Source: Chitinophagaceae bacterium C216
Lineage (GTDB): Bacteria > Bacteroidota > Bacteroidia > Chitinophagales > Chitinophagaceae
Reading direction: 5' to 3'
Assembly: GCA_028485475.2 (NCBI GenBank)
Contig: CP144143.1
Location: forward strand, 1,922,001 to 1,986,000
Length of the DNA: 64,000 bases
This document shows positions 9,889 through 17,926 of the stretch, in pieces. Within the stretch, counting starts at the first letter, position 1. Every line of letters starts with the position of its first letter. A program made the position numbers and the translations under genes. The notes under the pieces were generated by a model that made no database searches, was not told where the DNA came from, and saw only the letters and a list, made by a program, of their open reading frames with translations.

Positions 9889-10572
9889 ATGCCGATTATA
9901 GAAATTAAAAACGCAAACATATATCAGGGAGAGAATCAAGTGCTGAAGGACGTAAACCTTACAGTGAATAAAGGAGAGTTTGTGTATCTGGTAGGAAGAA
10001 CGGGTAGTGGTAAATCCAGTCTTTTAAAAACATTATATGCTGATTTGCCCCTTACCGAAGGCGACGCCGTAGTAGTAGGGCATCAGCTGCGCAATATGCA
10101 TTGGCGCGAAGTTCCTTATCTGCGCCGTAAGCTGGGCATTGTTTTCCAAGATTTCAGATTACTTACCGACAGAAATGTTGCCGAAAATCTACGCTTTGTG
10201 TTGAAGGCCACAGGGTGGAAGGATAAAAAGGCCATGGATGAAAAAATTAATGAAGTTCTGGAGCAGGTAGGTTTAAAACATAAAGCGCTTAAGATGCCTT
10301 TTGAAATGAGTGGTGGCGAGCAACAGCGTGTAGATATTGCAAGAGCTTTATTGAACAGTCCTAAACTTATTCTGGCAGATGAGCCTACCGGAAACCTAGA
10401 TCCCATCACTACGGATGAAATCATGACATTATTGCTATCCATCGCTCAGAAAACAAATGCTGCCATAGTAATGGCTACACATGATTACACGGTGGTGCAA
10501 AAATATCCAGCCCGTCTTATCAAAACTGAGGGGGGAAAGGTAATTGACAATGCTACCATAGATAACTTATAA
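9889..10572 (+). CDS. FtsE-like ABC transporter ATPase
   Basis: The 227-residue ATPase has Walker A G36-R-T-G-S-G-K-S43, the signature MSGGEQQRVDIARAL, Walker [11 protein letters not shown] and the switch histidine in MATHD. Together with the KTLYADLPLTEG region this fits FtsE, which with FtsX controls peptidoglycan hydrolases at the septum. No FtsX gene is adjacent, so the partner must be encoded elsewhere. I chose the ATG at 9889 because the upstream extension of the frame is hydrophobic and unlike the family. Its last 20 bases overlap the end of the convergent glycosyltransferase gene. Confidence 0.88.
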   Translation: MPIIEIKNANIYQGENQVLKDVNLTVNKGEFVYLVGRTGSGKSSLLKTLYADLPLTEGDAVVVGHQLRNMHWREVPYLRRKLGIVFQDFRLLTDRNVAENLRFVLKATGWKDKKAMDEKINEVLEQVGLKHKALKMPFEMSGGEQQRVDIARALLNSPKLILADEPTGNLDPITTDEIMTLLLSIAQKTNAAIVMATHDYTVVQKYPARLIKTEGGKVIDNATIDNL

Positions 10573-11683
10573 ACTTTTCTACGTTGACATCATTATTGTA
10601 CGTATCGTACAACAGTTTTTCACGCAACTCGATTTCTTCTTCTTCAAAAGGCCGGTAATATAGCTGTGAAATAATCGCAGCAATAGCATTGGCACTGGTA
10701 CCAATATGGCAGGCTGCTTCAAGTCCAGTACCTTCTACCATGGCCGGAGTGGTAACACAATGACGCCCTTTATACAATGCGTGCAATAATTTTAGTGAGG
10801 CTCCAGTGATATTTTTACTAAAACAGGGTAGGATGTTGATATGGGCTTTTTCAATCAGGTCATCCATTTCCTTATCGCAAGGATTACTTACCAAGCAAGT
10901 ATGCTGACATAGATCGGCAGCCTTCTGAATGCTTTTAGAAGGATTTTTCCCCGCTATCACAAAGGGGATTCTTATTTTATTAAATACATTACACAACAGC
11001 CATAATGCTGCTTTTTCATTTTCTGGCACGGATAGATTGCCATGAAATAAGCAAAGATTCCCCACGCCGGTTTTACTATCTACTGTTTGCCAGGCCGGGA
11101 ACGCCGGTACATAATGCACATTCTGAAATTCTAGTGATTCAAAATATTTTTTGTCTCCCTCACTTACACAGGCAATCATGTGATGCCGTGGTAGGGTAGG
11201 TAAGTACTTTTGCGATAGTAAGCTTTCGGCGAGGAAATATGTTTTTTTGGCAGGATTGGATGTCTGACGGGCCAACTCTTTATAATAAATGGGGCCCACG
11301 TTATGCATACGAATGCATATTTTTCTATTGTTTTTACTGATAGCGTTGATGATGCCGGTAGTATGCAAGCCTTCCAGCAACACGGGGTAGTTGTTTTTAT
11401 TAATATTATTAATCAGCGTCTCGTTACAACGAGAGCTTACACAAAAAGGTGTGTTGATGGAAAGGCATTCAGAAGGAGCTTTTCGTTCGTACACCTCAAA
11501 TGTCTCGCACAGTTCGTTTAGCTCTCGAGTGCGACACTTATTGCTGTCTTCAAAATAATGCAGATGTATTTTGATGCCCTTTTTTCTAAATGCCCTAATC
11601 CTGCTCATCATATCAATGGCACATCCATAATCTGATGGGCAGGGGACGTCAAGACATACGATATGTAAATGCTTATTCAACAC
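10553..11683 (-). CDS. GT4-like glycosyltransferase, isolated
   Basis: The 376-residue protein resembles GT-B retaining glycosyltransferases. It has an N-terminal segment CLDVPCPSDYGCAIDMMSRI like the donor-side loop of GT4 enzymes, and a C-terminal Rossmann half with LCLFHGNLSVPENEKA and ITGASLKLLHALYKGRHCVTT, which corresponds to the nucleotide-sugar binding region. It is unusually rich in cysteine and is not in a polysaccharide operon. The acceptor is unknown; a lipid or cell-wall glycan modification is possible. It overlaps the ftsE-like gene tail to tail by 20 bases. Confidence 0.75.
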   Translation of the reverse strand: MLNKHLHIVCLDVPCPSDYGCAIDMMSRIRAFRKKGIKIHLHYFEDSNKCRTRELNELCETFEVYERKAPSECLSINTPFCVSSRCNETLINNINKNNYPVLLEGLHTTGIINAISKNNRKICIRMHNVGPIYYKELARQTSNPAKKTYFLAESLLSQKYLPTLPRHHMIACVSEGDKKYFESLEFQNVHYVPAFPAWQTVDSKTGVGNLCLFHGNLSVPENEKAALWLLCNVFNKIRIPFVIAGKNPSKSIQKAADLCQHTCLVSNPCDKEMDDLIEKAHINILPCFSKNITGASLKLLHALYKGRHCVTTPAMVEGTGLEAACHIGTSANAIAAIISQLYYRPFEEEEIELREKLLYDTYNNDVNVEKFISYLW

Positions 11684-11803
11684 TCTTTTTCACTTCATGA
11701 ACAAAATGCCCGGCTTTTCAACCGTTTCTTTCGTTTAATAATGTTTAAACATCATAGTAGCATAATTGTTCGCTTTGTGAAACTTTATTGGCTAATAAAT
11801 ATC

Positions 11804-11834
11804 AATTTCAGGGTTATTCATCAACCCTGAAATT
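11804..11834 (-). terminator. hairpin after the TonB-type receptor gene
   Basis: A perfect 12-base-pair inverted repeat (AATTTCAGGGTT/AACCCTGAAATT, seven-base loop) lies 52 bases beyond the receptor stop. The T run on the minus strand is weak, so termination efficiency is uncertain. Confidence 0.6.
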
Positions 11835-11885
11835 AAAGCAGTTTTCAGAAAATCAATATGTCGCACGCCCATTTCCCCGTCGCCG

Positions 11886-14540
11886 CTAGTTAGGCATTCC
11901 CTGCATACCTCCCTGCATACTTTCTTGCTCGGCTTTCAGGTTTTTACGTTTCAACAATGATGCGTCAAATTTACCAAATCTGTATGCGAAATTAATACTG
12001 AAAAATTGCTGATCACGTCTGCGTACCTGATGCTGATTGAAGAAAGAAGCTGAAGTGTATACGTCGTTTACACGGGTTTTAAAGATGTCATTTCCGCTTA
12101 GAGTAATGGATGCTGCCTTGTTTTTCAGGAATTCATATTTCAGCGCAATATCCACACCATAAGTAGGCATACTATATCCCTGTGCGTTACCGCTTACATT
12201 ACCTCCAAATCCACCGCGGCCGCCACCGCCACCCGATGAAGCACCACTACCTCCGGGAGCCAGCACGGTTTTCGAGTTGTAATCGGCAGAAACTTGTAGT
12301 GTAAAGTTTGCGGGTAGTTTAATGGTATTATTGATTTTTCCGAACCAGCTATAAATCTGATCAGCTGTAGGAATAGAAGGGTCGTCTATTTTTATTTTGG
12401 AGGTATAGATGTTCAGGTTGGTAGTAAGATCCCACCACTTGGTAATAGCGTTTTTAGCTACGGCTTCAAAGCCTCCCACAAAGCTCGAATTGGCATTAAT
12501 GTAAGTATTTACCAGTACCATCTGATCGGTTACTGGATTGATCTCGCGGGCCTGGTATCGGGTAATCAGATCATTTGTGGTTTTATAATAAACTGATAAA
12601 ATCAGGTTATTTGCTCTGTCGAAGGTTTTGGCGTAAGACAATTCCAGCGAGTTGGTAAACTCGGGTTTCAGGTTCGGATTTCCTTTGCTAAGATTCAGTG
12701 AGTCTGAATAGTCGACAAAGGGGAATAGTTGGAAGAAGCCCGGCCGGTTAATTCGGCGACTGTAGTTCAACTGTAATTGCTGCCCGTTGCCCAATTCTTG
12801 CGACAGAAAGATGCTTGGGAATAAGCTAATGGGGTAGGAGATGCTGAAATGCGAAACTGTATCCACAATACTACCACCACTGCCGCGTACGCTGTTATAC
12901 ACAGTTCCCTTGTAATCGGAGCTTTCAATACGCAATCCAATTTGGTAACCGAAACGCTCTCCGATTTTACTGGAAAAAGTTCCGTAAGCAGCGTAGATAC
13001 GATCTCGGTAATCAAATTTTGAAGAGAGTAAAGGCTGCGGAATTAATACGTCGCCAGGACCTACCAGATTGTAAATATTTTCACTGAAGGTGCGGGTTTG
13101 ATTAAATCGCACGCCAGCCTCGATTTTAGAGATATCTGATATAGGATTGGTATAATCTGATTGTATATTGATACGCTCGTTGTTCCCTTTCCCGTTTTGT
13201 TGTTGCACACTGGTGCTGGTCACCGGTCCGCTTAGGGATGCATAGTTATTGTTGGTTATGCGATTGCGGCTCTCATTGTTACTTTTATTATACTGCCCAT
13301 CGATTGTTAGCTGATGACCGTTCTGGGGGAAGTTGTGCAAAAAGCCTACAGTAGCACCACGCATATTGAAGCGAAAGTTGCCATCGGATGTTCTGGCAAT
13401 TTTGGATTGCAAGGTATTGCCAGCGGCAAGGGTATCAATGAGTATATTACTGTTTGTACCATTGTTAAACTTCCCATTGGCGGCCATACCCGCAACAGTA
13501 AGTGTGTTACGATTGTCCAAGAAGTAATCAAAGCCGGCTCTTCCGAATATAAAGCGACCGTTACCAACGCTTCTATCGGTTTGATACAAATTGATGGTTG
13601 TATCATTCAAAAAGGTAGAACGGTCGGTATTTCCGTCGGAAATACTTTTACGTTGGTTGTAACCCACATTGGCAAATACGTTGAATTTGCCTTGACGTAC
13701 ATTGACGTTTCCTCCCAAATTATATTTCCCACGTTCATCAATACCTGCCCTCACGGAACCATTATAACCAACGGTTTTTGATTTCTTTAATACGATATTC
13801 AGAATACCTGCTGTACCGCCTGATGCATCGTATTTTGCAGAAGGGTTGGTGATAACTTCTACGCTGGCTATCTGATCGGCCGGAATAAGATCGAGTGTTA
13901 GAGTAGTCGGACGTCCATCAATGAATATTTGTGGGGAAGCATTACGAATGGTTACATTTCCATCAATATCCACATTTACCGACGGTACATTTTTTAATAC
14001 ATCGGTAGCATTACCTCCAGCAGAGGTAAGGTTATTTTCAACATTGTATATTTTTCTGTCGATGCCCAGTTGTACAGAGGGTTTGCTTCCGGTAACCACA
14101 ACACCTTGAAGTACTTCTGCATCAATCGATAATTTAATATTTCCCAAATCTTTATCCAAGTTGTTCAACAATGCGCTCATATCTCTTGCGCCATTGGCCA
14201 TTGCCTTTCTATCAATAAAGAAGAAGGGTTTTGAGTAGGCTTTATAGCCGATACCGGATATCACTAGTTTGTATTGTCCCATTGCAGGAATACCCTCAAC
14301 TCTAAAGTCTCCCTTAGAATCGGCTAAACCACCAGTAATCAAAACATCTTGGGGCGTTTGGGTTGCTGTGTCCCTCCGAGTTTGAAATACTTGAATAGTG
14401 GCGGCATCAATGGGTTTGCCGGTAGCAGAATCAATTACTTTTCCATAAATACTTCCTGTAGGCATTTGTCCTCCGGGCGTTTGTGCAATAGTTCCAAACG
14501 ATACTAACAAAGCCAATGCAAGAGATAAAAATATACGCAT
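11886..14540 (-). CDS. outer-membrane TonB-type receptor with carboxypeptidase-regulatory domain
   Basis: The 884-residue protein has a signal peptide (MRIFLSLALALLVSFGTIAQ), a CarboxypepD_reg-like beta-sandwich (about residues 28-120), a plug domain (about 140-245, with NVPSVNVDIDGNVTIRNAS), and a 22-strand type barrel of the OMP_b-brl_3 class over the remaining two-thirds. A glycine/serine-rich loop occurs near residue 765. This subclass lacks a SusD partner and its ligands are largely unknown; metals, peptides or siderophores are possible. No SusD-like gene is adjacent, so it is a single-gene receptor. A DUF445 gene lies upstream in the same direction, separated by 79 bases. Confidence 0.92.
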   Translation of the reverse strand: MRIFLSLALALLVSFGTIAQTPGGQMPTGSIYGKVIDSATGKPIDAATIQVFQTRRDTATQTPQDVLITGGLADSKGDFRVEGIPAMGQYKLVISGIGYKAYSKPFFFIDRKAMANGARDMSALLNNLDKDLGNIKLSIDAEVLQGVVVTGSKPSVQLGIDRKIYNVENNLTSAGGNATDVLKNVPSVNVDIDGNVTIRNASPQIFIDGRPTTLTLDLIPADQIASVEVITNPSAKYDASGGTAGILNIVLKKSKTVGYNGSVRAGIDERGKYNLGGNVNVRQGKFNVFANVGYNQRKSISDGNTDRSTFLNDTTINLYQTDRSVGNGRFIFGRAGFDYFLDNRNTLTVAGMAANGKFNNGTNSNILIDTLAAGNTLQSKIARTSDGNFRFNMRGATVGFLHNFPQNGHQLTIDGQYNKSNNESRNRITNNNYASLSGPVTSTSVQQQNGKGNNERINIQSDYTNPISDISKIEAGVRFNQTRTFSENIYNLVGPGDVLIPQPLLSSKFDYRDRIYAAYGTFSSKIGERFGYQIGLRIESSDYKGTVYNSVRGSGGSIVDTVSHFSISYPISLFPSIFLSQELGNGQQLQLNYSRRINRPGFFQLFPFVDYSDSLNLSKGNPNLKPEFTNSLELSYAKTFDRANNLILSVYYKTTNDLITRYQAREINPVTDQMVLVNTYINANSSFVGGFEAVAKNAITKWWDLTTNLNIYTSKIKIDDPSIPTADQIYSWFGKINNTIKLPANFTLQVSADYNSKTVLAPGGSGASSGGGGGRGGFGGNVSGNAQGYSMPTYGVDIALKYEFLKNKAASITLSGNDIFKTRVNDVYTSASFFNQHQVRRRDQQFFSINFAYRFGKFDASLLKRKNLKAEQESMQGGMQGMPN

Positions 14541-14619
14541 TCTATTTTTTTTTGTGGGGTTAGACGTGAAAAACCTCGATTCCTTGTCCTGAAAAATGTT
14601 TAATATGTTGTTATAATTG

Positions 14620-15174
14620 CTACATTAACAATAATAATAGCAATACGTTCACTATACCTATTAATAAACCTGAAAGCAAACCGATATATTGCAGTTTTTG
14701 AAGTGGACTTGCGAGTGCATTTTTCGTTTGAGTAATGGCATCGTTGCTGCTTAATTCGTTGATCACAAAAGTTTTGATGTCAAATTTGTCCTGTGCATGT
14801 GTTACAATTTCTGTCATTACTTTCGGGAAAAGCTGTTGCAGCTGGTCTACGAATACTTCCTTGATTTTGTCGGTGGTTTTATTGCCTACAAACATCGACA
14901 GCATAGGTATCTGTTGGGGAAGTTTCACACTTAAAAACTCATCAATATGCTTTTCTATCATAGGCATTGCTTTCCCGATAAGTGTAGGGTCAGCCAAGTA
15001 GGATTCTATTTTTTCTGTAGAAATTAGTTGAGCGGCCTTATTGCCAATACTGTCAATAATTTGTTCCTGTCTGGTAGGGAGATAACGATAGAGTAGATAC
15101 CGACTGAACGATCTATTAATAAGCCAGCCTAAGATTGCAGAAAGAACAGGTAGCAGATAGAAAGAAGCGTTCAT
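14620..15174 (-). CDS. DUF445 family membrane protein
   Basis: The 184-residue protein has one hydrophobic segment at each end (about residues 5-20, with LGWLINRSF typical of DUF445, and about 160-183) and a helical central domain. The family is widespread and without an established function, though it is usually regarded as envelope-associated. It lies between tRNA-His and the TonB-type receptor on the same strand. The family assignment rests on the N-terminal motif and overall layout. Confidence 0.75.
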   Translation of the reverse strand: MNASFYLLPVLSAILGWLINRSFSRYLLYRYLPTRQEQIIDSIGNKAAQLISTEKIESYLADPTLIGKAMPMIEKHIDEFLSVKLPQQIPMLSMFVGNKTTDKIKEVFVDQLQQLFPKVMTEIVTHAQDKFDIKTFVINELSSNDAITQTKNALASPLQKLQYIGLLSGLLIGIVNVLLLLLLM

Positions 15175-15189
15175 AAAAATAGTTATAAA

Positions 15190-15218
15190 AAAACCCTGAA
15201 CGGAAGATTCAGGGTTTT
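15190..15218 (-). terminator. terminator downstream of tRNA-His
   Basis: An 11-base-pair stem AAAACCCTGAA/TTCAGGGTTTT with a seven-base loop is followed on the minus strand by a T run (15183-15192). It lies just after the tRNA 3' end and before the DUF445 start, so DUF445 probably has its own promoter. Confidence 0.85.
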
Positions 15219-15224
15219 AGTTTG

Positions 15225-15299
15225 GGTGGCTAACCGGGTTCGAACCGGCGACCCTCAGAACCACAATCTGATGCTCTAACCAGCTGAGCTACAGCCACC
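15225..15299 (-). tRNA. tRNA-His (anticodon GTG)
   Basis: The reverse complement folds into a complete cloverleaf: acceptor GTGGCTG paired with TAGCCAC (one G-U pair), D-arm GCTC..GAGC, anticodon arm TCAGA-TTGTGGT-TCTGA with GTG, and T-arm with TTCGAAC. An extra G precedes position 1, as expected for the G-1 identity element of tRNA-His, with C73 opposite. The 3' CCA is not encoded (the next bases are CAA), so it must be added after transcription. Confidence 0.97.
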
Positions 15300-15480
15300 G
15301 TTTAAGGGAGTGCAAAAGTAGGTAAAAATGAATAAAAAAGAAAACAAACCGCTAAGATTTTTTTTGAGATTTTTTTATTTCGGGGGGTGCATTCTAAGGG
15401 TTAAGTTGTAGGAGAGAAGAGCCTATATGTTTGTATCACATTTTCTTAAATCCTTTTTCTAAATCTTTTCATAAATAAGG

Positions 15481-15509
15481 TTGGAGATGATCAATTAATA
15501 TTAATTTTG
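15481..15509 (+). promoter_or_regulatory. candidate promoter of the prc gene
   Basis: TTG at 15481-15483 and TAATTTTG at 15502-15509 match the Bacteroidota -33/-7 pattern with an 18-base spacer. Transcription would start after the GTG at 15514, which supports the ATG at 15544 as the real start of the downstream gene. Confidence 0.55.
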
Positions 15510-15543
15510 GTTCGTGCGTAAAATTATTAAATACATATTCAAT

Positions 15544-17676
15544 ATGAAGAGATTACCGTTCCTGATACTGTTGGTAGTATTGACCATTTCGTTTTTTGCA
15601 TTTAAGAATAAGATAATAGCCGGTAATCGGGAAAAGGAAATAGGTAAATATGAGCTTATCCTACAACTTGTAGCAAGGTTATTGTCGCAAGCACATTACG
15701 AACCCAAAAAAATTGACGACGATTTTTCGCTGAAAGTATTTCATAAATATCTGGAAGATTTAGACCCCCGTAAAGACATTTTTCTGCAAAAAGATGTGGA
15801 CTCACTGGAACATTTATACGGCAGGCGTATAGATGATGAGTTAAACGGTGCTCCGGTGGAGAGTTTTTTAGGTATTTCTAAGGTTTTTGACCAACGTGTA
15901 GCCGAAGCAGCGGCATGGAAAAAGGAAATACTGGAAGCTCCATTCGACTTTACAGTAAACGAGTCTATTGATCTTGATGGTAAGCGTCTCAAATATGCGG
16001 TTACCCAGGCCGAGCGTAAAGACAGATGGCGTAGGTTGATTAAGTTTTACGCACTAGAACGCTTTGTGGGGTTGCAAGAAGATAAAAGCAAGTCTGGAAA
16101 AAGCGAGGCTGAGTTGGAGAAGGAGGCCCGTGAAAAAACTGGCGTAACCATCAATCGAATGTTCGAACGGTACAAGGCGAAGTTTACAGAAGAAGATAAG
16201 TTCAACTTGTTTGTTGACAATATTACTACTACTATGGATCCGCATACGGAGTTTTTCCCGCCGGCGGATAAGAGTTATTTTGATGAAGAATTGAGCGGTA
16301 CTTTTTACGGTATTGGAGCCCAACTGCAGTATAGCGACGGGCTGATTAAGATCGTGAATCTGAATGCAGGCAGTCCTGCAGCAAAATCCGGCGAGCTGGA
16401 TCCCGGAGATATTATTATAAAAGTAGCTCAGGGTGTGGACGGGGAGCCGGTAGATATGATAGGTTATGATGTGCAGGATGCCGTAAAACTGATACGGGGT
16501 AAGGAAGGCACAGTAGTTAGGATCACCGTAAGAAAACCAGATGGAGTGGAAAAAGAAGTATCGTTGGTTCGTGCTAAGATTGAAAATGATATTGACACTT
16601 ATGCACGTAGTGCTATTATTACCGATAGTGTAAAAGGTACTAAAATAGGAGTGATCTATTTACCGGAATTCTATACACCTTTTCAGGATCCTAACGGAAG
16701 AAGAAGTTATACCGATGTTGCCCGGGAAGTGCAGCGTTTAAAAGATGAAAAGGTAGACGGTATCATTATGGATCTTCGTAGAAATGGAGGAGGCTCGTTG
16801 TACGATGTGGTACAGATGGTAGGACTGTTCATTCCTAAAGGTCCCATTGTACAAGTAAAAGATCGCATATCTTCCCCTCAAGTATTGACCGATGATGATC
16901 CTTCCGTTTTATATACGGGTCCTCTCGCGGTGATGGTAAGTGAGTTTAGTGCTTCTGCATCGGAAATATTTGCGGCGGCTATACAAGATTACAAAAGAGG
17001 TGTGGTTATTGGCAGTACCTCAACATATGGGAAAGGCACGGTACAACAAAATATCGGATTGGACAGAAAGTATGGTTTTAAAAGAGATGGCGACGGCGAC
17101 CTAGGTGCCGTAAAACTCACATTGCGTAAATTTTATCGGGTAAGTGGTGGTTCTACGCAACTCAAAGGAGTAGAATCGGATATTGTGCTACCCAGTCAGC
17201 TAGAGCCTTTGAAAATAAGAGAGAAGGATAATGAGTACGCCTTGCCTTACGACGAGATTCCCCAATCGAACTATACCCCCTGGAACTCGCAGATAGATAT
17301 TAATACGTTAAAGCGCTTAAGTAATCAACGAGTACAGTCCGACAGTGCATTTCAGATAATCAAGAGAAATAGTCTATGGCTGGCTGAGCAAAACAATCGC
17401 AGCTACCCGCTCAATATTAATCAGTATAAAGCGGACAAAAAAATGATTAAGGAGAAGGCAGATGAAATCACTGCAGCACAAAAATTAAAAACGCCTTTGG
17501 ACGTTTCACTGCTGCCTATGGAATTGAACAAGTACGAAAATGATAAAAACAAGCAGGAGAGACTTAAAGACTGGATTAAGGGGCTTAGTGAAGATATTTA
17601 TCTATACCAAACCAGTTTGGTTGTTAACGATATGATTCACGAGGAGCGTACCCTAGCGAAAAATATCAGGAAGTAG
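15544..17676 (+). CDS. prc: C-terminal processing protease (Prc/Tsp, family S41)
   Basis: The 710-residue periplasmic protease has an N-terminal signal anchor (residues 4-20), a long helical N-domain, a PDZ domain (about 225-335, with YGIGAQL and the AGSPAAKSGELDPGD core), the S41 catalytic domain and a C-terminal helical DUF3340-type region. The catalytic pair is S471 in SASASE and K497 in YGKGTVQ. Tsp-type enzymes trim or degrade envelope proteins by their C-termini. I chose the ATG at 15544 over the upstream GTG because it directly precedes the signal sequence and lies downstream of the inferred transcription start. Confidence 0.95.
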   Translation: MKRLPFLILLVVLTISFFAFKNKIIAGNREKEIGKYELILQLVARLLSQAHYEPKKIDDDFSLKVFHKYLEDLDPRKDIFLQKDVDSLEHLYGRRIDDELNGAPVESFLGISKVFDQRVAEAAAWKKEILEAPFDFTVNESIDLDGKRLKYAVTQAERKDRWRRLIKFYALERFVGLQEDKSKSGKSEAELEKEAREKTGVTINRMFERYKAKFTEEDKFNLFVDNITTTMDPHTEFFPPADKSYFDEELSGTFYGIGAQLQYSDGLIKIVNLNAGSPAAKSGELDPGDIIIKVAQGVDGEPVDMIGYDVQDAVKLIRGKEGTVVRITVRKPDGVEKEVSLVRAKIENDIDTYARSAIITDSVKGTKIGVIYLPEFYTPFQDPNGRRSYTDVAREVQRLKDEKVDGIIMDLRRNGGGSLYDVVQMVGLFIPKGPIVQVKDRISSPQVLTDDDPSVLYTGPLAVMVSEFSASASEIFAAAIQDYKRGVVIGSTSTYGKGTVQQNIGLDRKYGFKRDGDGDLGAVKLTLRKFYRVSGGSTQLKGVESDIVLPSQLEPLKIREKDNEYALPYDEIPQSNYTPWNSQIDINTLKRLSNQRVQSDSAFQIIKRNSLWLAEQNNRSYPLNINQYKADKKMIKEKADEITAAQKLKTPLDVSLLPMELNKYENDKNKQERLKDWIKGLSEDIYLYQTSLVVNDMIHEERTLAKNIRK

Positions 17677-17707
17677 TGGCACAATATTTGCCTGCGTATA
17701 GCGTTCT

Positions 17708-17739
17708 AAATCTGTCAGTTGGATGCTGATAGATTTTTT
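17708..17739 (+). terminator. terminator after prc
   Basis: An 11-base-pair stem AAATCTGTCAG/CTGATAGATTT (one G-U pair) with a seven-base loop is followed by a T run. It separates prc from the polysaccharide locus. Confidence 0.85.
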
Positions 17740-17766
17740 ATTAATGAAACAACCCAAAAACAATAT

Positions 17767-17844
17767 AAGCTCCATGATCTGTTACCTAGATACTTACTCT
17801 AAACGAGTGTACCTTGGAATTAAACAGTAACTGTGTAGGAGCTT
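17767..17844. repeat. nested inverted repeats upstream of the polysaccharide locus
   Basis: Three roughly concentric arms are visible: AAGCTCC (17767-17773) with GGAGCTT (17838-17844), GTTAC (17781-17785) with GTAAC (17827-17831), and ACTC (17796-17799) with GAGT (17805-17808). The region could fold as a long imperfect hairpin in RNA or serve as a protein-binding site upstream of the promoter at 17866-17898. No coding frame runs through it. Confidence 0.4.
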
Positions 17845-17865
17845 GTTATTACTTTTATAAATAAG

Positions 17866-17898
17866 TTGCGTCAGTTCTATATTAAGGTATTAAATTTG
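17866..17898 (+). promoter_or_regulatory. candidate promoter of the polysaccharide operon
   Basis: TTG at 17866-17868 and TAAATTTG at 17891-17898 fit the Bacteroidota promoter pattern with a 22-base spacer. The export gene starts at 17927, about 20 bases after the expected transcription start. Confidence 0.55.
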
Positions 17899-17926
17899 CG
17901 ATCAATTTGCATAATCCTTTATTATT

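Noticed and set aside
13314-13781. 155-codon plus-strand frame inside the TonB-type receptor
   Set aside because: It is antisense to clearly coding barrel sequence and has no start context; long antisense frames are common here.
15514-15543. GTG start extending the prc protein by ten residues
   Set aside because: It lies at or before the expected transcription start and breaks the normal signal-peptide N-terminus.
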